A stretch of 7,388 nucleotides of DNA from Desulfatitalea sp. (GCA_018224505.1 JAGTVD010000426.1:1-7388), one strand, 5' to 3'; shown: positions 1 to 6,713, counted from the stretch's first letter. Numbers and translations are program-made. Notes: generated from the sequence alone by a model not told the origin.

Positions 1-284
1 AACCCATTGAAATGCCCATTGACGGCGTGTTGGACCTGCACACGTTCAACCCGAAGGAGTTGCCCGATCTGCTGGACGATTATCTGGCCGCTTGCCATGA
101 AAAGGGGATATTCACCGTCCGGGTGATCCACGGCAAGGGTACCGGCATGCAAAAGGCGCGGGTGCGCTCGCTGCTCGAGAAGCATCCGCTGGTGAGCGCT
201 TTCAAAGACGCCCCCCCGGCGGCCGGCGGCTGGGGTGCCACTGTGGTAGCACTCATATCCGACAAAACTGAGGGCGAGCCATAA
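1..284 (+). CDS. Smr-domain protein, 5' end cut by window edge
   Basis: This is the C-terminal part of a small Smr (small MutS-related) domain protein. Counting from the ATG at 12, the visible features are LDLH at residues 7-10, the family signature HGKGTG at 40-45 followed by a basic helix, and a closing GWGATVV strand at 73-79. Those are the beginning, core and end of an Smr fold. Smr domains bind nucleic acid and some have nuclease activity; which applies here cannot be seen. The frame stays open to the left edge (codons for P-I-E precede the ATG at 12) and no ribosome binding site is visible. The ATG at 12 is therefore probably internal and the true start lies outside the window. The gene converges on the CoA-transferase B gene across a 46-bp gap in which I see no hairpin terminator. 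Confidence 0.85.
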   Translation, partial: PIEMPIDGVLDLHTFNPKELPDLLDDYLAACHEKGIFTVRVIHGKGTGMQKARVRSLLEKHPLVSAFKDAPPAAGGWGATVVALISDKTEGEP

Positions 285-330
285 GGGTTCGCGAGCAGCT
301 GTAATCGACAGACGACCTTAAAGCCCATCA

Positions 331-1092
331 CTACAGAATCAAACGCTGCGGGTCGCATTTGTTGCGCAGGATATCCAATTCGTGGGGCGTTGGCGGTGCG
401 ACGGGCAGGGCGCGCCCGGTTTCCACAGCGAAGCCCATGCGCTCCAGCACCTGCTCCCGGGTGACCCCTGGATAACAGCCCGCCAGGTACATCCGCCGGG
501 AGCTCTCGTCAAAACGGAAGGTGGCCATGTTGGTGATCACCACCTCCGGGCCGCCCGGGGGCAAGCCGGCCCTTTCACGACCCCGGGGGCCATCCAGGTA
601 GCCGGGACAGGTCAGGTAGTCCAGCCGGGGGACAAACTTGCGTTCTTCCTGCTGCATGAAAAGGATGGTCCGGCCCACGAAAGAGCCCACATCACAGGCG
701 CCGCCGCTACCGGAAAAGCGCACCCTGGGGCTGGTGTAATCCCCTATCACCGTCGAGTTGAGATTACCGAAAGGATCGATCTGCGCAGCACCCAGGATGC
801 CCACCACATGTTCGCCGGTGAAACGGTTCTGCATGAATCCAAAGGCATCGGCCAGGCTGCCGTGCACAGCGGCGCCCAGCATCACCCGCGGGTCCCCCAC
901 GGCCATCGGCACCTCTTCAAGTTGAGCGTCGATGGCGCCGGTTTCGAAGAAAATGACACTGTTGGGGGCACTGATATGTTTGGCCGCCATGGCCGCCAGC
1001 ATGGAGATGCCGGTGCCGCAGAAAACGATATCCCCATCCTTGATTTCCCGGGCCGCCGCCACGGCCATCATTTCGCGTGCAGAGTAGGTCAT
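331..1092 (-). CDS. CoA-transferase subunit B, glutaconate CoA-transferase (GctB)-like
   Basis: This 253-aa protein is the beta subunit of a family I CoA-transferase, which moves CoA from an acyl-CoA donor to a free carboxylate in the cytoplasm. E50 in the segment VIFFETGAID aligns by context with the catalytic glutamate of GctB, which becomes the gamma-glutamyl-CoA thioester. Other family marks are a VGDP segment near residue 66, the GNLNST motif, and the glycine-rich GSGGACDVGS stretch. The length is close to the usual roughly 260 aa. The start ATG at 1092 has only a weak upstream match (GGA about 10 nt away) and lies just beyond an 8-bp repeat array that separates it from subunit A. It should be co-transcribed with A. 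The glutaconate name is by homology; the substrate may differ. The related steroid-degradation enzymes IpdA/IpdB are an alternative, but the retained glutamate favours a true transferase. Confidence 0.86.
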   Translation of the reverse strand: MTYSAREMMAVAAAREIKDGDIVFCGTGISMLAAMAAKHISAPNSVIFFETGAIDAQLEEVPMAVGDPRVMLGAAVHGSLADAFGFMQNRFTGEHVVGILGAAQIDPFGNLNSTVIGDYTSPRVRFSGSGGACDVGSFVGRTILFMQQEERKFVPRLDYLTCPGYLDGPRGRERAGLPPGGPEVVITNMATFRFDESSRRMYLAGCYPGVTREQVLERMGFAVETGRALPVAPPTPHELDILRNKCDPQRLIL

Positions 1093-1107
1093 GGGTTGTT
1101 ATCCGGT

Positions 1108-1299
1108 TGGTTGAATGGTTAGTTGGTTGTACGGTTGTACGGTTGTTCGGTTGCACCGTTTAACGGTTGTTCGGTTGTACGGTTGTACGGTTGTTTGGTT
1201 GTTCGGTTGTACGGTTGTTCGGTTGCACCGTTTAACGGTTGTTCGGTTGTTCGGTTGCACCGTTTATCGGTTGTTCGGTTAGTCGGTTGGTTGTTTGGT
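1108..1299. repeat. Tandem array of 24 degenerate 8-bp units, consensus CGGTTGTN
   Basis: Twenty-four contiguous 8-bp units run in strict register on the plus strand. Most read CGGTTGTT, CGGTTGTA or CGGTTGCA, with TGGTTGTA/TGGTTAGT types at the left edge and CGGTTAGT, CGGTTGGT and TGTTTGGT at the right. A divergent unit, CCGTTTAA (or CCGTTTAT), always follows CGGTTGCA, at 1156, 1228 and 1260. There is a higher-order duplication: 1132-1171 is identical to 1204-1243, a 72-bp (nine-unit) offset. A further 32-bp copy at 1244-1275 differs from 1212-1243 at one base. Each CGGTTGCA-CCG junction can form a 4-bp stem with a 3-nt loop. The array fills the gap between the two CoA-transferase genes, stopping 3 bp from the A stop codon and 15 bp before the B start codon. 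It is therefore probably transcribed as an operon spacer. Confidence 0.97.
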
Positions 1300-1302
1300 T
1301 GA

Positions 1303-2280
1303 TTAGCGGCGGTCGAGCCCTGAGGCGTAGCCGGTGCGCGGGTCGGCCTGGATGCGTTCGATTTGCCGCGGGTCTTGCAGCGCCATGAAGGCGGCGTGAT
1401 CCGGCGTATCGTGGATGTAGCGCTTCAGGTAGTCGGCGTGGCGCTGAGGGTCCTGGGCCCAATGGCGATATTGGTTGAGAAACGCCGGGTCATAGTCGTA
1501 ATGGCGGTAGCAGGCCGTTGGAAAAGCCCCGTGGGGTGCGTGGACCACGGCATCGACGCAGAAAAAGGGTAGTTGGTTGTACTCGGGGTGGTCCCGCAGG
1601 TTCTCCTTGTCCACCAGCGTTTCACACGTGACGATCACCCGCCGGGCGGCCTTGGCCTGCTCGATGTCGGTGAACGGCAACCCGTCGATGCGCACCGTGC
1701 CGGCCCGGTCGGCCGTTTGCACATGGATGATGGTCACATCCGGACGGATCGCCGGAACCAGCAGTACGGTGGATGCCTCCCCCCAATTCCCGAAGGGGTT
1801 CTCCAATGCAACCAGCTTCTGATCCGGCAGGCGCTCATCGGCCTGCCGCAATTCGGCCGGGAAGCCCCAGTGGGTCACAATATCCGTGCCCATCCCGGAA
1901 CGCACCGGCAGGAAGGGGACGCCCATGGCACCGGCGGCAAAGCGCAGCGTCATCTGGTAATTGGAGTAATCCTCCACTTGCAGACAGCCTGATTCCACCG
2001 CCTTGCGAAAACAGATACAGGTCGGCGCAAAGCGCCCGCTGCCCGCATAAGCGATCTCCAAGCGCGCCACACACCCCCCGCCAATCAGTTCATCAACCCC
2101 CTGCCCATTGGAATGCGCATAGAGATGGAGCCCTGTTTTCTTTTGGCGGATGATTTCATACACCGCCGCCATGGGGTTGCGATTGACGGTGAAACCGCCG
2201 ATGGAGATGTGCGCGCTATCGGCCACATACCGGTCGACCGCCTCCTGGAGGGACATCACTTTGTCCGTTGATGGATTCAT
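1303..2280 (-). CDS. CoA-transferase subunit A, glutaconate CoA-transferase (GctA)-like
   Basis: This 325-aa protein is the alpha subunit of the same family I CoA-transferase and should form the heteromeric enzyme with the B subunit encoded downstream. Visible family marks are the N-terminal DKVMSLQEAVDRYV helix, the strand-turn HISIGGFTVNRNP around residues 24-36, an AYAGSGRF segment near 78-84, and the KAVESG/VEDYSNY stretch around 93-108. Its length is close to typical GctA (about 320 aa). I chose the ATG at 2280 because the first residues then match the GctA pattern M-x-K-V-M-(S/T)-L. The longer frame from 2334 adds an uncharacteristic charged stretch (DDEQRQKKE), and the ATG at 2256 is possible but shorter. 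Only weak purine-rich Shine-Dalgarno candidates are seen. It is the first gene of the minus-strand unit and diverges from the transporter operon. Confidence 0.88.
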   Translation of the reverse strand: MNPSTDKVMSLQEAVDRYVADSAHISIGGFTVNRNPMAAVYEIIRQKKTGLHLYAHSNGQGVDELIGGGCVARLEIAYAGSGRFAPTCICFRKAVESGCLQVEDYSNYQMTLRFAAGAMGVPFLPVRSGMGTDIVTHWGFPAELRQADERLPDQKLVALENPFGNWGEASTVLLVPAIRPDVTIIHVQTADRAGTVRIDGLPFTDIEQAKAARRVIVTCETLVDKENLRDHPEYNQLPFFCVDAVVHAPHGAFPTACYRHYDYDPAFLNQYRHWAQDPQRHADYLKRYIHDTPDHAAFMALQDPRQIERIQADPRTGYASGLDRR

Positions 2281-2443
2281 GGGGTGTCTGCATTCTTTCT
2301 TTTGTCGTTGTTCATCATCACCCTGTGGGGGCATGGGCCAGTGATATTAGTAGCGCGATTTCTCCACCTTGACAACAATCGGAATCTGGGGTTAAAAAGA
2401 AAATGAATCGCATATACAATGTACAATCATATTCAAATACCAC

Positions 2444-2454
2444 TTGATAATCAA
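2444..2454. repeat. 11-bp perfect palindrome TTGAT-A-ATCAA, possible operator half
   Basis: TTGAT and ATCAA form a perfect inverted repeat around a central A, within the AT-rich divergent region and 133 bp before the lipoprotein start. Its symmetry suits a dimeric transcription factor. It is short and sits in AT-rich DNA, where such palindromes arise by chance, so a regulatory role is only a guess. Confidence 0.3.
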
Positions 2455-2574
2455 TCGGCAACGATTTTTTCTTTATCAGTTTACATATTACCCACCGTTC
2501 CAGAACAAGCATTAATCATCGAGCGCCACAGTAAGAACAATAACACCGTCAGTGTCCCATCTCATCCACAACCC

Positions 2575-2581
2575 AAGGAGG
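2575..2581 (+). promoter_or_regulatory. Ribosome binding site of the lipoprotein gene
   Basis: AAGGAGG lies 5 nt before the ATG at 2587. It is a full Shine-Dalgarno match and decides the start against the in-frame ATG at 2419. Confidence 0.85.
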
Positions 2582-2586
2582 CGATT

Positions 2587-3030
2587 ATGCAGTCAAAGCG
2601 TGTCACCGGTCGTTTTTGCCTGTCGCCGGCGTTTCTGGCGATCTTGTCGGTTTTTCTGATCGTCGGTTGTGCCACGACCCCACCATCCAATGTGAGCTCC
2701 ACCACCTGCCAGATCAAAAAAATCGATTGGCAACTCGTACCGCTGGTCGAAATTACCGCTTTCGAGTGCGCCATGGGGCGGCATGAGGGGGAGGACTCGT
2801 TGATATTTACCGTGGGCATCATGAACCGCAGTCAGGATCCGACCCGTTTCCGGTTGGCCATTTTCATTCCAGAAATGGACAAGGCCGTGTCGTATCTGGT
2901 ACCCAGTGCCGGCACGCCGCCTGTCATGGCTCCCGGCACCACTGAAACGATCAAGATACCTTTTATGAAAACCACGACGTTCCCCCGTAAAATCGAAGTG
3001 GTGGCGACCACGGTCCGCGTGGACGATTGA
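2587..3030 (+). CDS. Small lipoprotein of unknown function, first gene of TRAP operon
   Basis: This 147-aa predicted lipoprotein has a basic N-terminus (MQSKR), a hydrophobic stretch at about residues 12-26, and a clear lipobox L-I-V-G-C ending at C28. Mature C28 is followed by alanine, not aspartate, which favours outer-membrane sorting where that rule applies. The mature part carries two further cysteines (C42 and C62) that could form a disulfide. It then alternates hydrophobic strands with turns, including a VGIMNRSQDPTRFRLAIF segment, a proline-rich middle and an APGTTETIKIPF segment. That pattern suggests an Ig-like or FxLyD-like beta sandwich, which is my inference from pattern only. 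The start is fixed by a strong ribosome binding site at 2575-2581. The next gene, the TAXI binding protein, starts 51 bp downstream in the same direction, so it is probably co-transcribed and may act in the envelope with the transporter. I do not recognise a named family. Confidence 0.85.
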   Translation: MQSKRVTGRFCLSPAFLAILSVFLIVGCATTPPSNVSSTTCQIKKIDWQLVPLVEITAFECAMGRHEGEDSLIFTVGIMNRSQDPTRFRLAIFIPEMDKAVSYLVPSAGTPPVMAPGTTETIKIPFMKTTTFPRKIEVVATTVRVDD

Positions 3031-3068
3031 TGCCATAGAGCCACTCTACAGACCTACCACAATCCAGC

Positions 3069-3075
3069 AAGGAGG
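3069..3075 (+). promoter_or_regulatory. Ribosome binding site of the TAXI gene
   Basis: AAGGAGG lies 6 nt before the ATG at 3082. The same AAGGAGGCG string precedes the lipoprotein start, so both envelope components have near-ideal initiation sites. The DUF1850 and permease genes have weaker ones. Confidence 0.85.
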
Positions 3076-3081
3076 CGCCTC

Positions 3082-4065
3082 ATGATCCGTCTGAAACGTT
3101 CGCTCCCTATAATCGCATGCATCGCCATAACGGCCATTTTGCTTTCGGTTGTGTCGGTTTCCGCCCGCACCACCTTTATCTCCGTCGGTACCGGCGGTAC
3201 CGGCGGCATCTATTATCCGTACGGTGGCGGCGTGGCCGAAATCTGGTCGCGCCATGTTCCCGGCATCCGCGCCGTGGCGGAGGTGACGGGCGCCAGTGTC
3301 GAGAACATCCGTCTGGCCCATAGAGGCGAAACCGTCGTCGGATTGGTCATGGGCGACGTGGCCGAGGCGGCCCATGGCGGTGCCAGTCAATTCCGCGGAA
3401 AAAAACAGGACGTGCTCACCATGGCGGTCATGTATCCCAACCTGCTCCAAGTGGTCACCCTGAAATCGAGCGGGATCACCAATCTCGAGCAGGTCCGGGG
3501 GCGCAGCATCAGCACCGGCAGCCCGGGCAGCGGTACCAACTTCATGTCCGAGGCCGTGCTCAAAGCCCTTGGCCTTGGCCCGGATACATATCGGGACAGT
3601 CGGCTTTCATTCACAGAAAGCGCCAATGCGCTCAGGGACGGCACCATCGATGTGGGTTTCTGGTCCGTGGGGCCGGGCACCAGCTCCATTCTGGATCTGG
3701 CCACAACCCATGAGATCCACATCATTGGCGTCACCCCCGAGCAGGCCGAAAAGGTCGTGGCCGCCAATCCCACCTATTCCGCGGTGGATCTCGGCGGCGG
3801 AGTTTATCGGGGCGCGGAGGCGGCGGTTCCCACTATCGGTGTCTGGAATGTGATGGTCTGCCAGGGTTCGCTGGACACCGACCTGGTGTATAACCTGACC
3901 AAAGCGTTGTTCGATCATAACGACTACCTGGTCAAAATCCATCCATCCGCCAGTTATACCACACCCCAAAATACCGTGGCCTATTCCCCCATCCCATTGC
4001 ATCCGGGTACCATTAAATACATTAAAGAAAAGGGGATCGATGTTCCGCAGCACTTGATGCCCTGA
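3082..4065 (+). CDS. TRAP transporter solute-binding protein, TAXI family
   Basis: This 327-aa protein is a periplasmic substrate-binding protein of the TAXI (TRAP-associated extracytoplasmic immunogenic) family. It captures a small organic solute, typically a carboxylate or amino acid, for the TRAP permease encoded downstream. It has a Sec signal peptide: basic MIRLKR, a hydrophobic core at about 8-25, and a V-S-A site suggesting cleavage after A28. The mature protein starts with the TAXI hallmark at residues 36-50 (GTGGTGGIYYPYGGG). STGSPGSGTN at 144-153 is the second ligand-binding loop, and FWSVGPGTSS starts at 193. The length matches the family. It sits third-last in a four-gene operon and is followed by DUF1850 after 12 bp. 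The substrate cannot be deduced, though the divergent CoA-transferase suggests a carboxylate. Confidence 0.95.
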   Translation: MIRLKRSLPIIACIAITAILLSVVSVSARTTFISVGTGGTGGIYYPYGGGVAEIWSRHVPGIRAVAEVTGASVENIRLAHRGETVVGLVMGDVAEAAHGGASQFRGKKQDVLTMAVMYPNLLQVVTLKSSGITNLEQVRGRSISTGSPGSGTNFMSEAVLKALGLGPDTYRDSRLSFTESANALRDGTIDVGFWSVGPGTSSILDLATTHEIHIIGVTPEQAEKVVAANPTYSAVDLGGGVYRGAEAAVPTIGVWNVMVCQGSLDTDLVYNLTKALFDHNDYLVKIHPSASYTTPQNTVAYSPIPLHPGTIKYIKEKGIDVPQHLMP

Positions 4066-4077
4066 TGGGGCTTCAAC

Positions 4078-4641
4078 ATGTCTGCACGCACCACTAACGG
4101 TCGGGTGCCTTTTCCAGGCGAGCGCTACGGGTTGGTGCTGGTTGCGGTGGTGGTGATCGCCCTGATGGCAGGGCTGTGGTTGCCCGGCGGATTGCTGCTC
4201 AGCCTGACACCGGTTTCAGGCGACCCGCCGCTGGTGCGCATCTGGCTGGATCCGGGCGAGCGTTTCACCCTGAGATATATTCATTCGGTGGAACTGTCGC
4301 CCGTCTGGGAAACCCACAGCGTGGACGCCCGGGGCCGGATCTATATCGAGGAAGAGCGCTACCTGAAATTGGGCGCCGGTATGGGCCAAATGCCGGGGGT
4401 GGGTCGGTTGGTGCGCGAGGGGCCATACGAAATGATCACCGATATGCATATGCCCACCGGGGATTTTGTACTGCGGATCGGCTCGAAAGGGGTGGATCAC
4501 ACCTTGATCTGGCGTGGGCAGGAAATTCATTTAACCACCATGGCCCCGCATAGCGCCGTACAGTTTTCAGCACGACCCATTAACCGGCTGCATCGCATTG
4601 GGATAGAATACATCTGCTCCAAACCGCCAATCCATGGGTGA
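4078..4641 (+). CDS. DUF1850 family protein, TAXI-TRAP associated
   Basis: This 187-aa protein of the DUF1850 family is often encoded between or beside TAXI binding proteins and fused TRAP permeases. Its function is unknown. It has an N-terminal hydrophobic segment at about residues 18-43, acting as a membrane anchor or uncleaved signal. The family core follows: FTLRYIHSVELSPVWETHSV at about 63-82, containing the conserved HSVE (69-72) and E79, then an acidic EEER segment (91-94) and the glycine-rich GAGMGQMPG. The soluble part is probably extracytoplasmic. The start is the ATG at 4078, only 12 bp after the TAXI stop. The upstream GGGG gives a modest ribosome binding site, so translational coupling is likely. 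It ends 6 bp before the permease start. A role in assembling or stabilising the transporter is my inference from this conserved position. Confidence 0.9.
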   Translation: MSARTTNGRVPFPGERYGLVLVAVVVIALMAGLWLPGGLLLSLTPVSGDPPLVRIWLDPGERFTLRYIHSVELSPVWETHSVDARGRIYIEEERYLKLGAGMGQMPGVGRLVREGPYEMITDMHMPTGDFVLRIGSKGVDHTLIWRGQEIHLTTMAPHSAVQFSARPINRLHRIGIEYICSKPPIHG

Positions 4642-4647
4642 TCTTTT

Positions 4648-6639
4648 ATGACGAAGAATGCAACACCCGGCACCCGGGGGACAACCGCAGAGGGTGCCGG
4701 CATCAGAGCGGCTACAGCGCGATTGGTGACCATGGTCGCCATTGGATTGAGCCTCTACCAACTCTACACCGCGGGCATCACCACGCTCACCGCCCTGATG
4801 CAGCGTTCCATCCATCTGGCCGCCATTTTGACCCTCACCTACTTGCTTTTCCCCATGCATCGGGCGCTGCGCAAGGACCGTTTCACCCTTTGGCTGGTGA
4901 TCGACTGGATATTGGCCGCCGCTGCCATCGCTTGCACCGCCTACATCTGGATCAACCTCAGTGCCATTTTTGAACGCCAGGGGGATTGGCTGCCGGCGGA
5001 CCTGCTGGTCAGTACCGTGGGCACCCTCCTGGTTTTGGAGGCGTGCCGGCGTGTGATCGGGTGGGCCATGGCGCTCATCTGTGTTTGTGCCTTGCTCTAT
5101 GCCTACTTCGGTCTCTACATGCCGGATTTGATCATGCACAAAGGGTACAGCCTCGAACGCATCGTCACCACGCTGTGGTTGACCACCGAGGGCATCTTCG
5201 GACTGCCGATCGGTGTGGCCGCCACCTTTGTTTATGTTTTTGTCCTCTTCGGGGCGATTCTCGAATCCACGGGCGGCGGTAATTTTTTCATCGAAATGGC
5301 CCATGCCCTGACCGGCCGTTTTTCCGGCGGCCCGGCTAAAACGTCGGTGGTGGCCTCCGGTTTTCTCGGTTCTATCTCCGGATCGGCGGTGGGCAACGTG
5401 GTGGCCACCGGCTCCTTCACAATTCCCATGATGAAGCGGGTGGGATACCGTCCGCATGTGGCCGGCGCCATCGAGGCCGCCGCCTCCACCGGCGGCCAGC
5501 TGATGCCGCCCATCATGGGGGCCGGCGCATTCCTGATGGCCGAGTTCACCAACACCAGCTATCTGACCATCATCAAGGTCGCACTGGTTCCGGCCATCAT
5601 GTACTACATCACCGTGCTGTGTTTCGTGCACATCGAAGCCCAGAAGCACGGCCTGCGGGGGCAGCCCAAGGAGAATCTGCCCCGAATCTTTCAGGTGCTC
5701 AGAAACGGTATCCATTTCATCATTCCCGTGGGGATCCTGATCTATGTATTGGTGTCCAACTATTCCCCCATGATGGCGGGTTTCGTTGCCGTCGTAAGTA
5801 CCCTGATTACCAGCCTGGCGGTGGATAGCGGCCGCTGGTGGCTGGAATGGCGCCGTCCGGGCGGCACCGCCCTTGGTCCGTTGCCATTTGCCGGTCAACA
5901 GGCGCGCAAGATCCTGGAAGCGCTTGAGAAAGGGGCACGCAATGCCATTATGGTATCGGTGGCGTGCGCCGCGGCGGGCATCATTGTGGGTATGGTCACC
6001 CTGACCGGCATGGGACTGAAGTTTTCATCCCTGGTGCTTGATCTGAGTTTCGGCATCAAGGGGTTGGCCATCCTGCTCATCGGCGCCGCCTCTCTTGTGC
6101 TCGGGATGGGGCTACCGGTGACCGCCAGCTACATCGTTTTGGCCACCCTGGCCGGCCCGGCGCTTCTGGATATGGGCGTGCCCATCTTAGTGACGCACAT
6201 GATTGTCTTCTGGTATTCCCAGGACGCCAATGTCACGCCGCCGGTCAGCCTGGCCAGTTTTGCCGGTGCGGCAGTGGCCGGCGCCAACCCCATGCGCACC
6301 GCATTCACCTCCTGGAAGCTGGCCAAGGGCCTTTACATCATCCCGCTGGTGATGGCCTACCGGCCGTTGCTCGGCATGGGGCCGGAATACACGCTGCTGC
6401 ACTGGGAAGTGATCTTCACCATGCTGACCACCACCCTGGGACTGGTGGCCTTCGCGGTCACACTGGAACGCTACTTTCTGAGGCACACCACCTGGATCGA
6501 AACCGGTTTGTTCGCAGTGGCCGCCGTCGGATTGCTATGGCCCGTTGCCTGGGTGGATGGCATCGGATTCGGCGCTTTAATTGCTGCCATTGCCTTGCAA
6601 CTTCTCAAACCGGCCCCGGTAGTTATGACGGACCCTTAA
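4648..6639 (+). CDS. TRAP transporter fused permease (small and large subunits, TAXI type)
   Basis: This 663-aa inner-membrane permease has the small (4 TM, DctQ-like) and large (12 TM, DctM-like) TRAP components joined in one chain, as is usual for TAXI systems. It should drive uptake of the ligand delivered by the TAXI protein using an ion gradient. The first about 160 residues hold several hydrophobic helices (about 27-46, 54-70, 81-103, 135-157). The large part carries GSISGSAVGNVVATGSF from 241, AAASTGGQ (277-284) followed by PPIMGAGAF (287-295), and in the second inverted half GMGLPVTASYIV from 486 and DANVTPPVSLASFAGAAVAG from 526. These are the paired glycine/proline transport loops of the DctM fold. 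There is no break or frameshift. The start ATG at 4648 lies 6 bp after the DUF1850 stop, with GGTGAT as a weak ribosome binding site. It is the last gene of the operon, followed by a strong terminator. Confidence 0.97.
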   Translation: MTKNATPGTRGTTAEGAGIRAATARLVTMVAIGLSLYQLYTAGITTLTALMQRSIHLAAILTLTYLLFPMHRALRKDRFTLWLVIDWILAAAAIACTAYIWINLSAIFERQGDWLPADLLVSTVGTLLVLEACRRVIGWAMALICVCALLYAYFGLYMPDLIMHKGYSLERIVTTLWLTTEGIFGLPIGVAATFVYVFVLFGAILESTGGGNFFIEMAHALTGRFSGGPAKTSVVASGFLGSISGSAVGNVVATGSFTIPMMKRVGYRPHVAGAIEAAASTGGQLMPPIMGAGAFLMAEFTNTSYLTIIKVALVPAIMYYITVLCFVHIEAQKHGLRGQPKENLPRIFQVLRNGIHFIIPVGILIYVLVSNYSPMMAGFVAVVSTLITSLAVDSGRWWLEWRRPGGTALGPLPFAGQQARKILEALEKGARNAIMVSVACAAAGIIVGMVTLTGMGLKFSSLVLDLSFGIKGLAILLIGAASLVLGMGLPVTASYIVLATLAGPALLDMGVPILVTHMIVFWYSQDANVTPPVSLASFAGAAVAGANPMRTAFTSWKLAKGLYIIPLVMAYRPLLGMGPEYTLLHWEVIFTMLTTTLGLVAFAVTLERYFLRHTTWIETGLFAVAAVGLLWPVAWVDGIGFGALIAAIALQLLKPAPVVMTDP

Positions 6640-6676
6640 TCAACCCATTCAAGCACCGATGGCAGGAGTCAATAGA

Positions 6677-6713
6677 AAAAGGGCGTCTCCGGTTAAAAAG
6701 GAGACGCCCTTTT
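6677..6713 (+). terminator. Rho-independent terminator of the TRAP operon
   Basis: A perfect 14-bp stem (AAAAGGGCGTCTCC at 6677-6690 pairing with GGAGACGCCCTTTT at 6700-6713) encloses a 9-nt loop. It starts 38 bp after the permease stop. The right arm ends in a T run, followed by CGATTTT. The A-rich left arm means it could also stop transcription arriving on the minus strand from the nucleotidyltransferase-like gene, so it may be bidirectional. Confidence 0.92.

Larger units (their letters stand above)
2281..2586. promoter_or_regulatory. Divergent AT-rich intergenic control region
   Basis: This 306-bp stretch separates the start codons of CoA-transferase A (minus) and the lipoprotein (plus), so it must contain promoters or leaders for both units. 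Its middle (about 2340-2530) is clearly AT-richer than the flanking genes. Candidate elements are weak. On the plus strand, TTGACA at 2369-2374 has a poor -10 (TTAAAA, 2392-2397) at 17-bp spacing. Two tandem TACAAT hexamers follow at 2415-2420 and 2422-2427. On the minus strand, TTGTCA (2375-2370) has TACTAA (2352-2347) at 17 bp. No sigma-54 type element was found. The frame of the lipoprotein stays open upstream to an ATG at 2419, but that part reads as non-coding AT-rich sequence and the strong ribosome binding site lies at 2575. Confidence 0.45.

Noticed and set aside
382..1122. 246-codon plus-strand open frame opposite CoA-transferase B
   Set aside because: Its complement has clear family motifs and a catalytic glutamate. 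The plus frame is H/G-rich with no recognisable domain, so it is a shadow.
917..1156. Minus-strand open frame starting inside the repeat array (NRTTVQP-type peptide)
   Set aside because: The array translates into such peptides in any frame because three 8-bp units make eight codons. The rest of the frame is out of phase with the real subunit B gene.
1108..1299. CRISPR array
   Set aside because: Units are 8 bp and contiguous with no unique spacers, and no cas gene is present.
1570..1582. 13-bp match (TAGTTGGTTGTAC) between the subunit A coding region and the edge of the repeat array at 1120-1132
   Set aside because: It is short and in a coding position where it encodes an ordinary YNQL stretch. 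It is probably chance, though it could be a seed of the array.
2419..2586. 56-residue N-terminal extension of the lipoprotein
   Set aside because: It would place the signal peptide internally and ignore the strong AAGGAGG site at 2575-2581. The extension is AT-rich and unlike coding sequence.
4567..5898. Very long (443-codon) open frame on the minus strand, opposite the permease
   Set aside because: It is antisense to a well-supported permease with intact motifs. The peptide is full of G, H, D and Q with no hydrophobic core or motif, as expected of a shadow frame in GC-rich DNA.
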